Positions 1 through 7,484 of a stretch of 16,839 nt of DNA are shown one piece after another. This DNA comes from CAYYHA01 sp964471535 (GTDB lineage: Bacteria > Myxococcota > Myxococcia > SLRQ01): contig CAYYHA010000071.1 in assembly GCA_964471535.1 (NCBI GenBank), positions 1-16,839 of the forward strand, read 5' to 3'. Position 1 is the first letter of the stretch; every line of letters starts with the position of its first letter. A program made the translations under genes and the position numbers. Under the pieces are notes generated by a model. That model was not told where the DNA came from and searched no databases. It saw only the letters and a program-made list of their open reading frames with translations.

Positions 1-1170
1 ATCCCCGCGGGGCCCCCGCCGGGGTTCGACCCGGCGGCGCGCCCCCCAGCACCTCCACCGGCCGCGGCGCCTCCCACTGCGGTGGAGCCAGAGGTCACCG
101 GCGGCGGCAGCCGCCTGCCGCTGCTCCTCGGCGGCATCGCCTTGGTCCTGGTCGCGGCGTTGGTGGGTGTCGGCTGGATCCTTCTGAAGCAAGGGGGCGG
201 TGCGGCCGCCGCCGGGACGGGCGTGCTCATCGTTGGAGGCAGCCCGACGGGGGCGAAGGTGGTGGTCAATGGGACCCCCGCCGGCGAGCTGCCCTACGTT
301 GACTCGTCGGCGCTGGTCGGCAGCTACGAGGTGCGCGTGGAGGCCGACGGCTACGAACCCTACACGCAGCGCGTGGTGGTCGCGCCGGGCGAGACGGCGA
401 AGGTGACGGTGGCACTGAAGCCCGCCGCCAAGGCGACGGCGAAGGTGCTGGTGGTCAGCGAGCCGCTCGATGCGAAGGTGCTGCTCGATGGCGAGGTGGT
501 GAAGGAGGGTGGCCCGGCCCCCTGGCAAGCGTCCGACGTCGAGGCGGGGAAGGAGCACGAGATCGTGGTTCAGAAGCCGGGCTATCGGGATGCGCGCTTC
601 GTCTGGACCCCGGAGCCCGGGGAGGAGAAGACCTTTACGGCGCGGCTCGCGCCGGCTCTGGTCCGCTTGCGCGTCGAGTCGGAGCCTGCGGGTGCGACGG
701 TCTATCTCGACGGGGCGAAGAGGGGGCGGACGCCGCTCGATCTGGAGCAGGTCGATGCCACGAAGCAGCACCGGCTGGAGATCGATGGGGGCCGCTGCTA
801 CGAGCGATGGTCCTCCACGTTGATCTTCGATGAGCGGGCAGAGCGCACCGTCCGCGCGACCTTGGAGCGGTCCCCGGCCTGTGCGACGCGGGGGGATCGC
901 GCCCCGGGGAAGAAGCGGTCCTCCGGCACCGCACCCGCGCCACGGCCGAAGCGCAGGGGCAAGGGCAAGCTCATGCTCAACATGCGGGGCGCCTGGGCGA
1001 ACGTCTGGATCGACGGCAAGGACACCGGCAAGCAGACGCCGCTCATCAACTACGAGCTGCCCGCCGGAACGCACCGCATCGAACTGAAGCTGCCAGATGG
1101 GCGCAGTACACAGCTCACCGTCGAGATCCAGCCCAACGAGACGGTGAAGAAGACGGTGCCGGCCCCCTAA
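1..1170 (+). CDS. Membrane protein with four PEGA repeats, 5' partial (possible Ser/Thr kinase C-terminus)
   Basis: The frame is open from base 1 with no stop, so the gene begins outside the window; a GTG at 82 lies inside a Pro/Ala-rich stretch and is probably not the start. The 389 visible residues read as a Pro/Ala-rich linker (1-37), one hydrophobic helix (about 39-62, LPLLLGGIALVLVAALVG), then PEGA-type beta units at about 73-140, 146-216, 218-288 and 321-388. Each has the G-A-x-V-x-x-(D/N)-G core (GAKVVVNG, DAKVLLDG, GATVYLDG, WANVWIDG). A Lys/Arg-rich spacer (about 290-320) separates repeats 3 and 4. PEGA repeats are usually extracytoplasmic and thought to bind surface polymers. In Myxococcota this linker-helix-PEGA tail commonly follows a cytoplasmic Ser/Thr kinase domain, but no kinase sequence is visible here, so that is inference. 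The gene converges on the minus-strand PEGA cluster. Confidence 0.85.
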   Translation: MPAGPPPGFDPAARPPAPPPAAAPPTAVEPEVTGGGSRLPLLLGGIALVLVAALVGVGWILLKQGGGAAAAGTGVLIVGGSPTGAKVVVNGTPAGELPYVDSSALVGSYEVRVEADGYEPYTQRVVVAPGETAKVTVALKPAAKATAKVLVVSEPLDAKVLLDGEVVKEGGPAPWQASDVEAGKEHEIVVQKPGYRDARFVWTPEPGEEKTFTARLAPALVRLRVESEPAGATVYLDGAKRGRTPLDLEQVDATKQHRLEIDGGRCYERWSSTLIFDERAERTVRATLERSPACATRGDRAPGKKRSSGTAPAPRPKRRGKGKLMLNMRGAWANVWIDGKDTGKQTPLINYELPAGTHRIELKLPDGRSTQLTVEIQPNETVKKTVPAP

Positions 1171-1173
1171 CGA

Positions 1174-1216
1174 GGGTGCGGCACCCGGCGGGCGGTTCAG
1201 CCGAGCCGGCGGGTGC
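1174..1216. terminator. GC-rich inverted repeats between convergent genes (weak bidirectional terminator candidate)
   Basis: The 48-bp gap between convergent stop codons holds a short hairpin GGGTG-CGG-CACCC (1174-1186) and a longer-range 7-bp pair GCACCCG (1181-1187) with CGGGTGC (1210-1216). There is no T tract on either strand, so intrinsic termination is only a possibility; GC-rich inverted repeats also arise by chance at this base composition. Confidence 0.25.
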
Positions 1217-1218
1217 GC

Positions 1219-2472
1219 CTACCAGTCCTCGGTCCCGTCCATCGAGTCGAGCGGGTCGCCGCTGGTGGTGTCCGAGGTGCCCACCTCCAGGCTGCGCGCA
1301 CCCTCCTTCTTGTCCTCGCCGTTCCACCAGCCCTCGGTTCCGGTGCGACGGTCGAGGGGATCGGCCGAGGCGGTGGCGCTCTTCTCGCGGCGCTTCGCAT
1401 CGGCGAGGAGATCCCGCACCATCACGTCGATGTTCTGTGCAAGGGTGAACTCGTTGTCGTCGAAGGTCTCACGGCGCGTCGCCAAGCGAACGCCGGGCCC
1501 CACCGCTACCACCCACAGCGTGATCCGCACCTCGCCGAAGGATTGGGACACCGTGCCGTAGACCGCGTGGTCGAGGCGCGCGAACTGGCCGAGCTTCATC
1601 ATCGCGGGCCCGACCTTGCCGGCGGCCATCTCCCGCTTGATCTGGTCGAGCAGGGTGCGAAGCCCCTTGAACTCGGGCGTCGGCTTGAGCTTCGCCTTGA
1701 CGATTTTGTCCTCGGTGGGAACGATCTCCACCACCTCGCCGTAAGGCTCCGCGCCGAGCGCCTCGACGCGGATGATGTGCGTTCCCGTGGGAATCATGTC
1801 GATGGAGGCCGGCGTGAAGCCCTTCTGCACGTTGTCCACGAAGACACGCGCGCCCGCTGGATCGCTGCGCACGCTGAAGGAACCGACGGGCCCCGAAGCG
1901 ATGGCCTCCCGGACCTGGCTGACGATGTTCTGTAGGGAGGTGTCGAAGCGCTTGCCGTCGATCTCGAAGTGCGGCGCGTAGAGGAGCAGCTCCTTGTACA
2001 CCTTCCTGCCCTCGGCGTCGTCGCCGCGGAGGATGTGTGCCGCGGCGAGGTAGGCGAGGGCATCGGTGTACTCGGGAAAGCGGTGGACCCAGGCCGCGTG
2101 CTCGCGGTACAGCGCGACCGCCTCCTTGAGCTTGGCGATGGCGGGGTCGAACTGGATGGCGTCGTAGAACTTGATACCCGCTTGCAGGAGCGCGCGGGCT
2201 TTTGCGCGCGCGCTCTCCACGGCGGGCCCCGGCTTGCCGCCGAGCACCTCCGACAGATCCACCACCCGGTACCTTGGGTGCTTGGCCAGGCTCTGTTCCA
2301 CCAGGGTCGCCACCTTGGTCGCCATGGCGGCGGATTCGGGGTTCTCGGGGATCACGAAGGCCTGGGTGGAGAGCTTTCCGCCGGCCGCATGCGCGGAACC
2401 GACAGCGAGCAGTGCAGCCGCAACCACCGTCACCCTGCGGGAGAGGAGGCACCAGACGTGAGAGATTCTCAT
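1219..2472 (-). CDS. Exported TPR-PEGA protein with C-terminal DPLD-GTE-W repeats
   Basis: The 417-residue product has a signal peptide (about 1-30, VTVVAAALLAVGSAHA), an alpha/beta segment ending RYRVVDLSEVL (about 37-77), a TPR-like helical region (about 88-165), one PEGA domain (about 198-265, GARVFVDN), and a beta-rich segment GEVRITLWVVAVGPGVRLATR (split here: strands at about 313-333). The tail carries two copies of a DPLD-x3-GTE-x-W motif (residues 371-381 and 407-417). Unlike its two upstream paralogues it lacks a C-terminal membrane helix, so it is probably periplasmic. The frame is open much further upstream (to 2991), but that extension overlaps the preceding gene; only 2472 and an ATG at 2487 place the signal peptide at the N-terminus. 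Both start sites have poor Shine-Dalgarno sequences. Last gene of the tandem set, 127 bp after the preceding stop. Molecular role unknown; PEGA and TPR suggest envelope binding or scaffolding. Confidence 0.85.
   Translation of the reverse strand: MRISHVWCLLSRRVTVVAAALLAVGSAHAAGGKLSTQAFVIPENPESAAMATKVATLVEQSLAKHPRYRVVDLSEVLGGKPGPAVESARAKARALLQAGIKFYDAIQFDPAIAKLKEAVALYREHAAWVHRFPEYTDALAYLAAAHILRGDDAEGRKVYKELLLYAPHFEIDGKRFDTSLQNIVSQVREAIASGPVGSFSVRSDPAGARVFVDNVQKGFTPASIDMIPTGTHIIRVEALGAEPYGEVVEIVPTEDKIVKAKLKPTPEFKGLRTLLDQIKREMAAGKVGPAMMKLGQFARLDHAVYGTVSQSFGEVRITLWVVAVGPGVRLATRRETFDDNEFTLAQNIDVMVRDLLADAKRREKSATASADPLDRRTGTEGWWNGEDKKEGARSLEVGTSDTTSGDPLDSMDGTEDW
1222..1367 (-). repeat. Imperfect 40-bp direct repeat encoding the DPLD-x3-GTE-x-W motif
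   Basis: Two copies, at about 1222-1261 and 1327-1367, start 105 bp apart inside the 3' end of the TPR-PEGA gene. Both encode Asp-Pro-Leu-Asp, three variable residues, Gly-Thr-Glu, one variable residue and Trp. The identity is visible by eye at both base and protein level, suggesting an internal duplication that has drifted but kept the motif. Confidence 0.6.
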
Positions 2473-2599
2473 GGCTCCCACGACCATAGCAGGGAGTTCG
2501 GCTGCCGGGGGCTCGGTCGTTCGGCCGCAGCGCAAGCGGGGCGGCTGGCCGGCGGCGCCGGCGCCGGGCGGCCTCTTCCGATCGCGGTGCGCGGTCGCT

Positions 2600-3879
2600 C
2601 TAGAATCGGAGGGCCAGCGTTCCCTCCGGGGGAGAAGACGCCGCCGAGACCACGAGGACGGTGGCAGCGACGCCCGCTGCGAGCGCGCCGGCCCCGACCC
2701 AGAGCCACGGATTCGACCAGACCGGCCCTGCCTCCCGCGCCACACAGACCCCGTGCTCGCACTGCTGCAGCCGCCCACACGGTCGCGTCTCGTCGCACGG
2801 CTCGAGCAACGCGGGCCCGGGACCTCGGGCGCGGCTTCGGACCAGCTCCACCAGCGGTGCCACCAGCGCCTCCGCCGAGGCCGTGGGCTCGCTGCGCCGC
2901 GTCCCTGCCACCGGCCGCCCCGAGCGGGCGTCGTACACCGTCGCCTGGACGCGGACGGCGCCACCGTTGAGAGCGGTGTGGAGGCGCACAATCCGGTCGA
3001 CGCCCAGGCTGCGGCTCACCTCCCGCACCCGCTCGGCGGGTGGGTCCTCACCGGGCCGGGTCCAAGCCGCCGCTCCACTGCCGCAACGAGCGCCACCTCC
3101 GGCCCCTCCGTGGGTGCGAGCTCGGCCTCGGCCCCGTCCGGTGGGAGTGCCACACGCAGGCCCGCCGGGAAGTGGCCCCACCATTCGGCACGCACGATGT
3201 GGGGCCCGGGGGGGCGGCTCAGCGCCACCTCCGGGCCGAGGCCCACAGCCTCATCGTCCACGTAGAGGAGGCAGGTACCGTGGCAGCGCAGCCGCAGCGG
3301 GGCGGCGGGCTGCGCTTGGAGCCGGGCGCGCGCTGCCTCGAAGGCGGCGATCACCGGCGGCGGATAGCGCTCCGGGTCCATGCGGTAGGTGGGGTCGAAG
3401 AGAGCCAGGCGCTCGAGGGGCGCCTTTGCCTGCTCCGCTTCGTCCTCCAGGACGTGGATCGCGCCGAGCAGGGCGAGTGTCTCCGAGTAGGGCCCCCCAC
3501 GCCGCAGCCGGCCAGGGGCCGATTCGAAGGCGGCAGCCGCCCAGGTGAGATGTTTGGCGGCGCGTCGCAGCGCGAGGGCGTCGTAGGCGGTGCGGCCCGC
3601 CTCGAGGGCGCGGAGGGCGGCTTCCCAAAGCTCGAGGTCGGGGGCCGCCTGAGGTGCGAGGACGGACGGGAGGTCGATCACTTCGAGGCCAGGCGCACCG
3701 TCGAGCCCCGCGCGCACTGAGAGGGCGAGGATGTCCGCCCAGCGCACGGCGTGGTGGTCTGCTGGTACGGGCACGATGGCGAGGCGCAGCGCCGCTGCGG
3801 CGACGGGCAAGGGGCGGGCAGCGAGCAGCACCGCCGCTGCGACCCACGGGCCGCGGTGCGTGGTCGGGGCCCTGCTCAT
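2600..3879 (-). CDS. TPR-PEGA membrane protein, disrupted by a frameshift near 3040-3063
   Basis: The ATG at 3879 overlaps the upstream stop as ATGA, indicating translational coupling. The first frame gives a signal peptide (about 10-30), an alpha/beta start LRLAIVPVPADHHAVRWAD (31-49) ending LEVIDLPSVL, TPR-like helices (about 88-165), and a divergent PEGA domain (about 194-256). It then reaches VAAVERRLG (to 3063) and soon meets a stop. The frame offset by one base continues the homology: ERVREVSRSLGVDRIVRLHT, a strand pair VRVQATVYDARSGRPVAGT, a Cys cluster (C-x5-C-x5-C-x4-C), a membrane helix (WLWVGAGALAAGVAATVLVV) and the end TLALRF at 2600. The span is 1280 bases, one short of a whole codon number, so one missing base fits. 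A sequencing or assembly error is likelier than true decay because both halves are intact; the repaired product would be about 426 residues. Confidence 0.75.
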
Positions 3880-5309
3880 GGAATCCCGAGGAGGATGAGC
3901 CGCTCGCCACCGCCGTCGCCCGCGCCCGGCGCGGGCGCCGAGGGGCCAGACGACGCCGCCAGCACCGCCCCGCCGCCGGCCAGCAGGAGCAGACCCCCTG
4001 CTGCCGCCCACATCCACCAGGTGGGCTTCCAAGCGGGCCCGCCGGGCCCCGGGGAGGGAGGCTCGGAGAGCGCCACCGCCTCGGACGGTGCCGGCAAGGG
4101 CGCCGCCACCTTGGGCAGGAGCTCCGATGCGAAGGCGGCGAGGCGAGCGCGCCCTGCCTCCCCCCACAGCACCGTCTCCGACGCGCGCGTGATCTCCCGG
4201 CCGCTCGAGACGTCGTAGCCGACGAGTTCGAGGCGGATGCGGTCGCCCTCGGGAACGAGGCGGCCGAAGATCAGGCGCTCGGCACTGAAGAGGCGCGACA
4301 GCTCGCGGAGGGCCGGGGGGAGGGCGCTCGAGCGCGCAGTCGGTGCGGGCTCCTGCCCCGTCTCCTGCGGCCTCGCCCCCGAGGCCTCGACCGCCTGCTC
4401 CACCAGGCTCTCGTAGAGCGCCGTCCGTGGTCCGGGCTGCAGTGCGACATCGAGGGTCGCGGGATCCACGTCGGTCACCTTGGCCCGCTCGTTGACGGGG
4501 AAGCGGCCCCGGTCCCGCACCACGACGAAGTGCAGCCCCGTGGGGAGGTCTTCGACCACGAGCGGCGTCGCGCCGCGCACCACCCCGTCGACGACCACCT
4601 CGGCTCCGGCGGGGCGGGAGAGGACGCTGAGCTTCCCGCGGGGCAGCTCCGAGTACTCCCACTTCGCCCCCTCGAAGGCTTCCACCAGCGGGGGTGAAAA
4701 GATTCGGCGGTCTGGCTCGTAGTCGGGCTTGGCGCGCAATGCTGCCCCGAAGGCCTGGTAGGCGCGTTCACGATCGCCGAGGAGAAAGTGCGCGGCGCCG
4801 AGGAAGGCCAGCGCCTCCGCGAGTTCGCCCAGATCGTCGAGGTAGGGCAGGGCCTCGGCGTAGCGCTTCGCCGCCTCCTTGAAGTGGGAGATCGCGTCCT
4901 CGAGCTCGAGGTTCTCGTAGGCGAGGCGTCCTGCCGCCATCGCCTCACGCGCCTCGGTGCGTGCCGCCCCGCCGGGCCCTTCCTCTCCGAGGAGTACCGG
5001 GTTGGGATCGTAGCGTTCGAGCAGGGGGCTTCGCGCCACCGCCGTCTCTACGAGCCGCTCGACGATGCGCGCCTTCTCCCGCTCCGACGGACGCGCCGCA
5101 CCCACGATCACGAGGGTGGTGGGTGCGTGCCCTGCCGCCGGCTCTGCCGCCGGCTCGGAGGGGCGCGTCGTCGGAGGCCCATCTGAAGTGGGCGATGCGG
5201 CCGCCGCCGGCGCCTCGCCCGCGTTCGCCGTCGTGCCCTGCGCGGCCAGTCCCAGAGGCCAGAGGCCGGCAGCGAGAACGAGCAGGCGGGCCGCACGCAG
5301 CATCCCCAC
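3876..5309 (-). CDS. TPR-PEGA protein with C-terminal membrane anchor
   Basis: The 477-residue product is the first gene of the tandem minus-strand set. It has a signal peptide (about 3-24, LLVLAAGLWPLGLAA), a Pro/Ala/Thr-rich low-complexity stretch (about 28-63), and an alpha/beta segment TTLVIVGAARPSEREKARIV (64-83). TPR-like helices follow (about 118-195), then one PEGA domain (about 226-290, GAEVVVDG). A second alpha/beta segment, LFSAERLIFGRLV then IRLELVGYDVSSGREI (340-373), precedes a Pro-rich linker, a Trp-capped membrane helix (about 430-452) and a short tail. The start is a GTG at 5309 with GGAG four bases upstream; an ATG at 5303 is equally possible and removes two residues. The helix capped by W residues resembles C-termini of other Myxococcota TPR/PEGA proteins. 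Function unknown; envelope scaffold or polymer-binding role inferred. Confidence 0.85.
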   Translation of the reverse strand: MGMLRAARLLVLAAGLWPLGLAAQGTTANAGEAPAAAASPTSDGPPTTRPSEPAAEPAAGHAPTTLVIVGAARPSEREKARIVERLVETAVARSPLLERYDPNPVLLGEEGPGGAARTEAREAMAAGRLAYENLELEDAISHFKEAAKRYAEALPYLDDLGELAEALAFLGAAHFLLGDRERAYQAFGAALRAKPDYEPDRRIFSPPLVEAFEGAKWEYSELPRGKLSVLSRPAGAEVVVDGVVRGATPLVVEDLPTGLHFVVVRDRGRFPVNERAKVTDVDPATLDVALQPGPRTALYESLVEQAVEASGARPQETGQEPAPTARSSALPPALRELSRLFSAERLIFGRLVPEGDRIRLELVGYDVSSGREITRASETVLWGEAGRARLAAFASELLPKVAAPLPAPSEAVALSEPPSPGPGGPAWKPTWWMWAAAGGLLLLAGGGAVLAASSGPSAPAPGAGDGGGERLILLGIP

Positions 5310-5573
5310 GATGCTCCGATGCCCGCACGCGGCAAGTCAAGCGCAGAGCGGTGCGTGTGGCCTTGGAAGTGCGGGGTCTCATCTGCCCGGGCCATCGCTT
5401 TACACGGGATCGACCCCACGATTAGATAGCCGCGCCCGCTGCCGGCACGCTCCCTTCGGCAAGACCGGCTCGGCAGATCTGCTTTGGCAAGGCGGGCTCG
5501 GCACAGCGGGTTCGGAGCCTCGGACTTGGGGCTTGGACCCGGAACGATCATCAGACGAGGCGGTGACCCAACG
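5310..5573. promoter_or_regulatory. Divergent intergenic region between the TPR-PEGA set and the topoisomerase VI genes
   Basis: This 264-bp region must hold promoters for two divergent transcription units. The only A/T-rich island is at 5421-5428 (ATTAGATA). On the plus strand TTTACA (5399-5404, one mismatch to the -35 consensus) lies 17 bp before TTAGAT (5422-5427) or 18 bp before TAGATA; the -10 match is weak (3 of 6). Read on the minus strand the same island gives TATCTA, so it might serve either direction. No tRNA, riboswitch or clear operator was seen. The region also contains the imperfect repeats listed separately. Confidence 0.35.
5455..5510. repeat. Two imperfect 28-bp tandem units upstream of top6B
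   Basis: The unit beginning TTCGGCAAGACCGGCTCGG (5455-5482) is followed directly by TTTGGCAAGGCGGGCTCGG (5483-5510). They share TT-x-GGCAAG-x-C/G-x-GGCTCGGCA with a few mismatches. A third position in phase (5511) starts TTCGG and then diverges. The repeats lie between the putative promoter and the topoisomerase VI start codon. They could be binding sites or a simple duplication. Confidence 0.45.
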
Positions 5574-7481
5574 ATGAGATCCCCCGCGGCAAAGCAGGCC
5601 TCCCTCTTCGAGGACGATGGTAGCGCGTCACGCACCTCGCAGAGGCCAGCAGCGAAGCGGAGCGCGGCCAGCGCCGCACGGGCAGCGGCACCGCGTGGAC
5701 GCGGCACCGGGCACACGACGGGGCAGGGCAAGGCGAAGCGCCGCGGCCAGACGGGAGCCGACCGTGGCGCCAGTGAGCCCGCGCGGAAGGAGGCAGGAGC
5801 CTCCGGGAAGGCCTCCTCCGGCGGCGCCCGCAGGGGGAAGGCCTCCGCCAAAGCGAAGCCGGCGGGCGCACGGTCCCGCCGGAGTGGTGCGCGCCGTACC
5901 GGGACCAAGCGGGGCCGCAGCGCCGCCGAGATGGCGAGCCGCCAGCGGGAGATCAGTGTCTCCGAGTTCTTTACCAAGAACCGGCACCTCCTCGGCTTCG
6001 ACAGCCCGTCACGGGCGCTGCTCACCGCCGTGAAGGAGGCGGTGGACAACTCGCTGGACGCCTGCGAGGAGGCGGCGATCCTCCCCGACCTGGAGGTCGA
6101 GATCACGGAGATCTCGGAGCGCCGCTATCGCATCGCCGTCGAGGACAACGGGCCGGGCATCGTCCGGACCCAGGTGCCGCGCATCTTCGGGAAGCTGCTT
6201 TACGGCTCGAAGTTCCACCGGCTGAAGCAGAGCCGCGGGCAGCAGGGCATCGGCATCAGCGCTGCAGGGATGTACGGGCAGCTGACGACGGGCCGCCCAG
6301 TGGTGATCCGCTCCCGCACCAGCCCCAGGCGGCCCGCGCATCACTTCGAGCTGGTCCTCGATACCGCGAAGAACGCTCCGAAGATCCTCCGCGACGAGGA
6401 GTTCGAGTGGGAGGGCCGGGCCCATGGCACGCGGGTCGAGATCGAACTCGAGGGGACCTACCGGCGCGGCCGGCAGTCCGTGGACGAGTACATCGCCCTC
6501 ACGCACATGGCGAATCCGCACTGTCGGATCCGCTACAAGGCGCCCAAGGACGACTGGGTGGAGTTTCCGCGCGCCTCCACCGAGCCGCCAGAGGACCCCG
6601 CGGAGATCCGGCCGCATCCCTATGGGGTCGAGCTCGGGACGCTGATGAAGATGTTGCACGCCACCAAGGCTCGGAACCTGTCGTCGGCGCTGCAGCAGGA
6701 CTTCTCGCGGGTGAGCCCGAAGGTGGCGAAGGAGATCTGCCAGCGGGCCGGGGTGCGCCCAACGATGCGCCCCTCCACCGTTCGTCCGGCCGACGCCGAG
6801 AAGATCCACCGCGCGATACAGGAGACGAAGATCCTCGCCCCGCCCACCTCGTGCCTCTCCCCCATCGGCGAGGAGGCGATGCTCGCCGGCCTGAAGGCGG
6901 GCCTGGCCGCACAAGGGCTCGACGCGGAGTTCTTCCACGCGGTCACCCGCCGGCCCGCCATCTACCGGGGCAATCCGTTCCAGGTCGAGGTCGCGATCGC
7001 CTGGGGTGGAAACCTGGGGGCCGACGACCTCGCACAGGTCTACCGCTTCGCCAATCGTGTGCCTCTGCTCTACCAGGCGAGCGCCTGTGCGATCACGAAG
7101 GCGGTGATCTCCGCCGGGTGGCGGAACTACGGGGTGCAGCAGGCGCGCGGCGCCCTGCCTACCGGACCCCTCGCCATCTTCGCGCACGTGGCAAGCGTCT
7201 GGGTCCCCTTCACCTCCGAGGCAAAGGAGGCGATCGCCTCCTACGACGAGATCCTGAAGGAGCTGCGCCTCGCATTGCAGGAGTGCGGGCGGCACCTCGG
7301 GCGCCACATCCGGCGCCGGAAGCGCCTCGCCGACGAGGAACGAAAGCGCTCGCACATCGAGACCTTCATCCCCATCATCGGCGAAGCGTTGCAGGAGATA
7401 CTCTCCCTCTCCGACACAGAGCGGGATCGCACCGTGGAGGAGCTGACGGGCATCCTGCACCGCTCGCGGAAGGACCTGTGA
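5574..7481 (+). CDS. top6B: DNA topoisomerase VI subunit B (type IIB, ATPase subunit)
   Basis: ATPase subunit of topoisomerase VI, which uses ATP-driven dimerisation to pass one DNA duplex through a break made by subunit A. From the ATG at 5574 the product is 635 residues. Residues 1-122 are a Lys/Arg/Ala/Gly-rich low-complexity tail absent from typical archaeal enzymes (about 530 residues). The conserved core begins REISVSEFFTKNRHLLGFDS (125-144). GHKL ATPase motifs are intact: E155-AVD-N159, D191-NGPGI, and G222-QQGIGISAAGMYG. An H2TH-like region lies at about 355-395 (LMKMLHATKARNLSSALQQD). The transducer domain follows, with RFANRVPLLYQ (491-501) and the likely ATP-sensing lysine K509. 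An in-frame TTG at 5484 was rejected: the extra 30 residues lie in the repeat/promoter zone. No strong Shine-Dalgarno precedes 5574. The stop is 3 bp before subunit A. Bacterial occurrences are sporadic, so horizontal acquisition is plausible, though composition matches neighbours. Confidence 0.95.
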   Translation: MRSPAAKQASLFEDDGSASRTSQRPAAKRSAASAARAAAPRGRGTGHTTGQGKAKRRGQTGADRGASEPARKEAGASGKASSGGARRGKASAKAKPAGARSRRSGARRTGTKRGRSAAEMASRQREISVSEFFTKNRHLLGFDSPSRALLTAVKEAVDNSLDACEEAAILPDLEVEITEISERRYRIAVEDNGPGIVRTQVPRIFGKLLYGSKFHRLKQSRGQQGIGISAAGMYGQLTTGRPVVIRSRTSPRRPAHHFELVLDTAKNAPKILRDEEFEWEGRAHGTRVEIELEGTYRRGRQSVDEYIALTHMANPHCRIRYKAPKDDWVEFPRASTEPPEDPAEIRPHPYGVELGTLMKMLHATKARNLSSALQQDFSRVSPKVAKEICQRAGVRPTMRPSTVRPADAEKIHRAIQETKILAPPTSCLSPIGEEAMLAGLKAGLAAQGLDAEFFHAVTRRPAIYRGNPFQVEVAIAWGGNLGADDLAQVYRFANRVPLLYQASACAITKAVISAGWRNYGVQQARGALPTGPLAIFAHVASVWVPFTSEAKEAIASYDEILKELRLALQECGRHLGRHIRRRKRLADEERKRSHIETFIPIIGEALQEILSLSDTERDRTVEELTGILHRSRKDL

Positions 7482-7484
7482 CCG

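Noticed and set aside
1219..2991. 590-residue version of the last TPR-PEGA protein
   Set aside because: The extra N-terminal 170 residues are Arg/Pro-rich noise overlapping the preceding gene; a clear signal peptide begins at 2472.
3030..3070. Programmed ribosomal frameshift in the middle TPR-PEGA gene
   Set aside because: No slippery heptamer or clear downstream stimulatory structure was seen; a missing base in the draft sequence is simpler.
5484..5573. TTG start giving 30 more residues on topoisomerase VI subunit B
   Set aside because: The added sequence is encoded by the imperfect repeats and intergenic region; the ATG at 5574 is more credible, although its ribosome site is weak.
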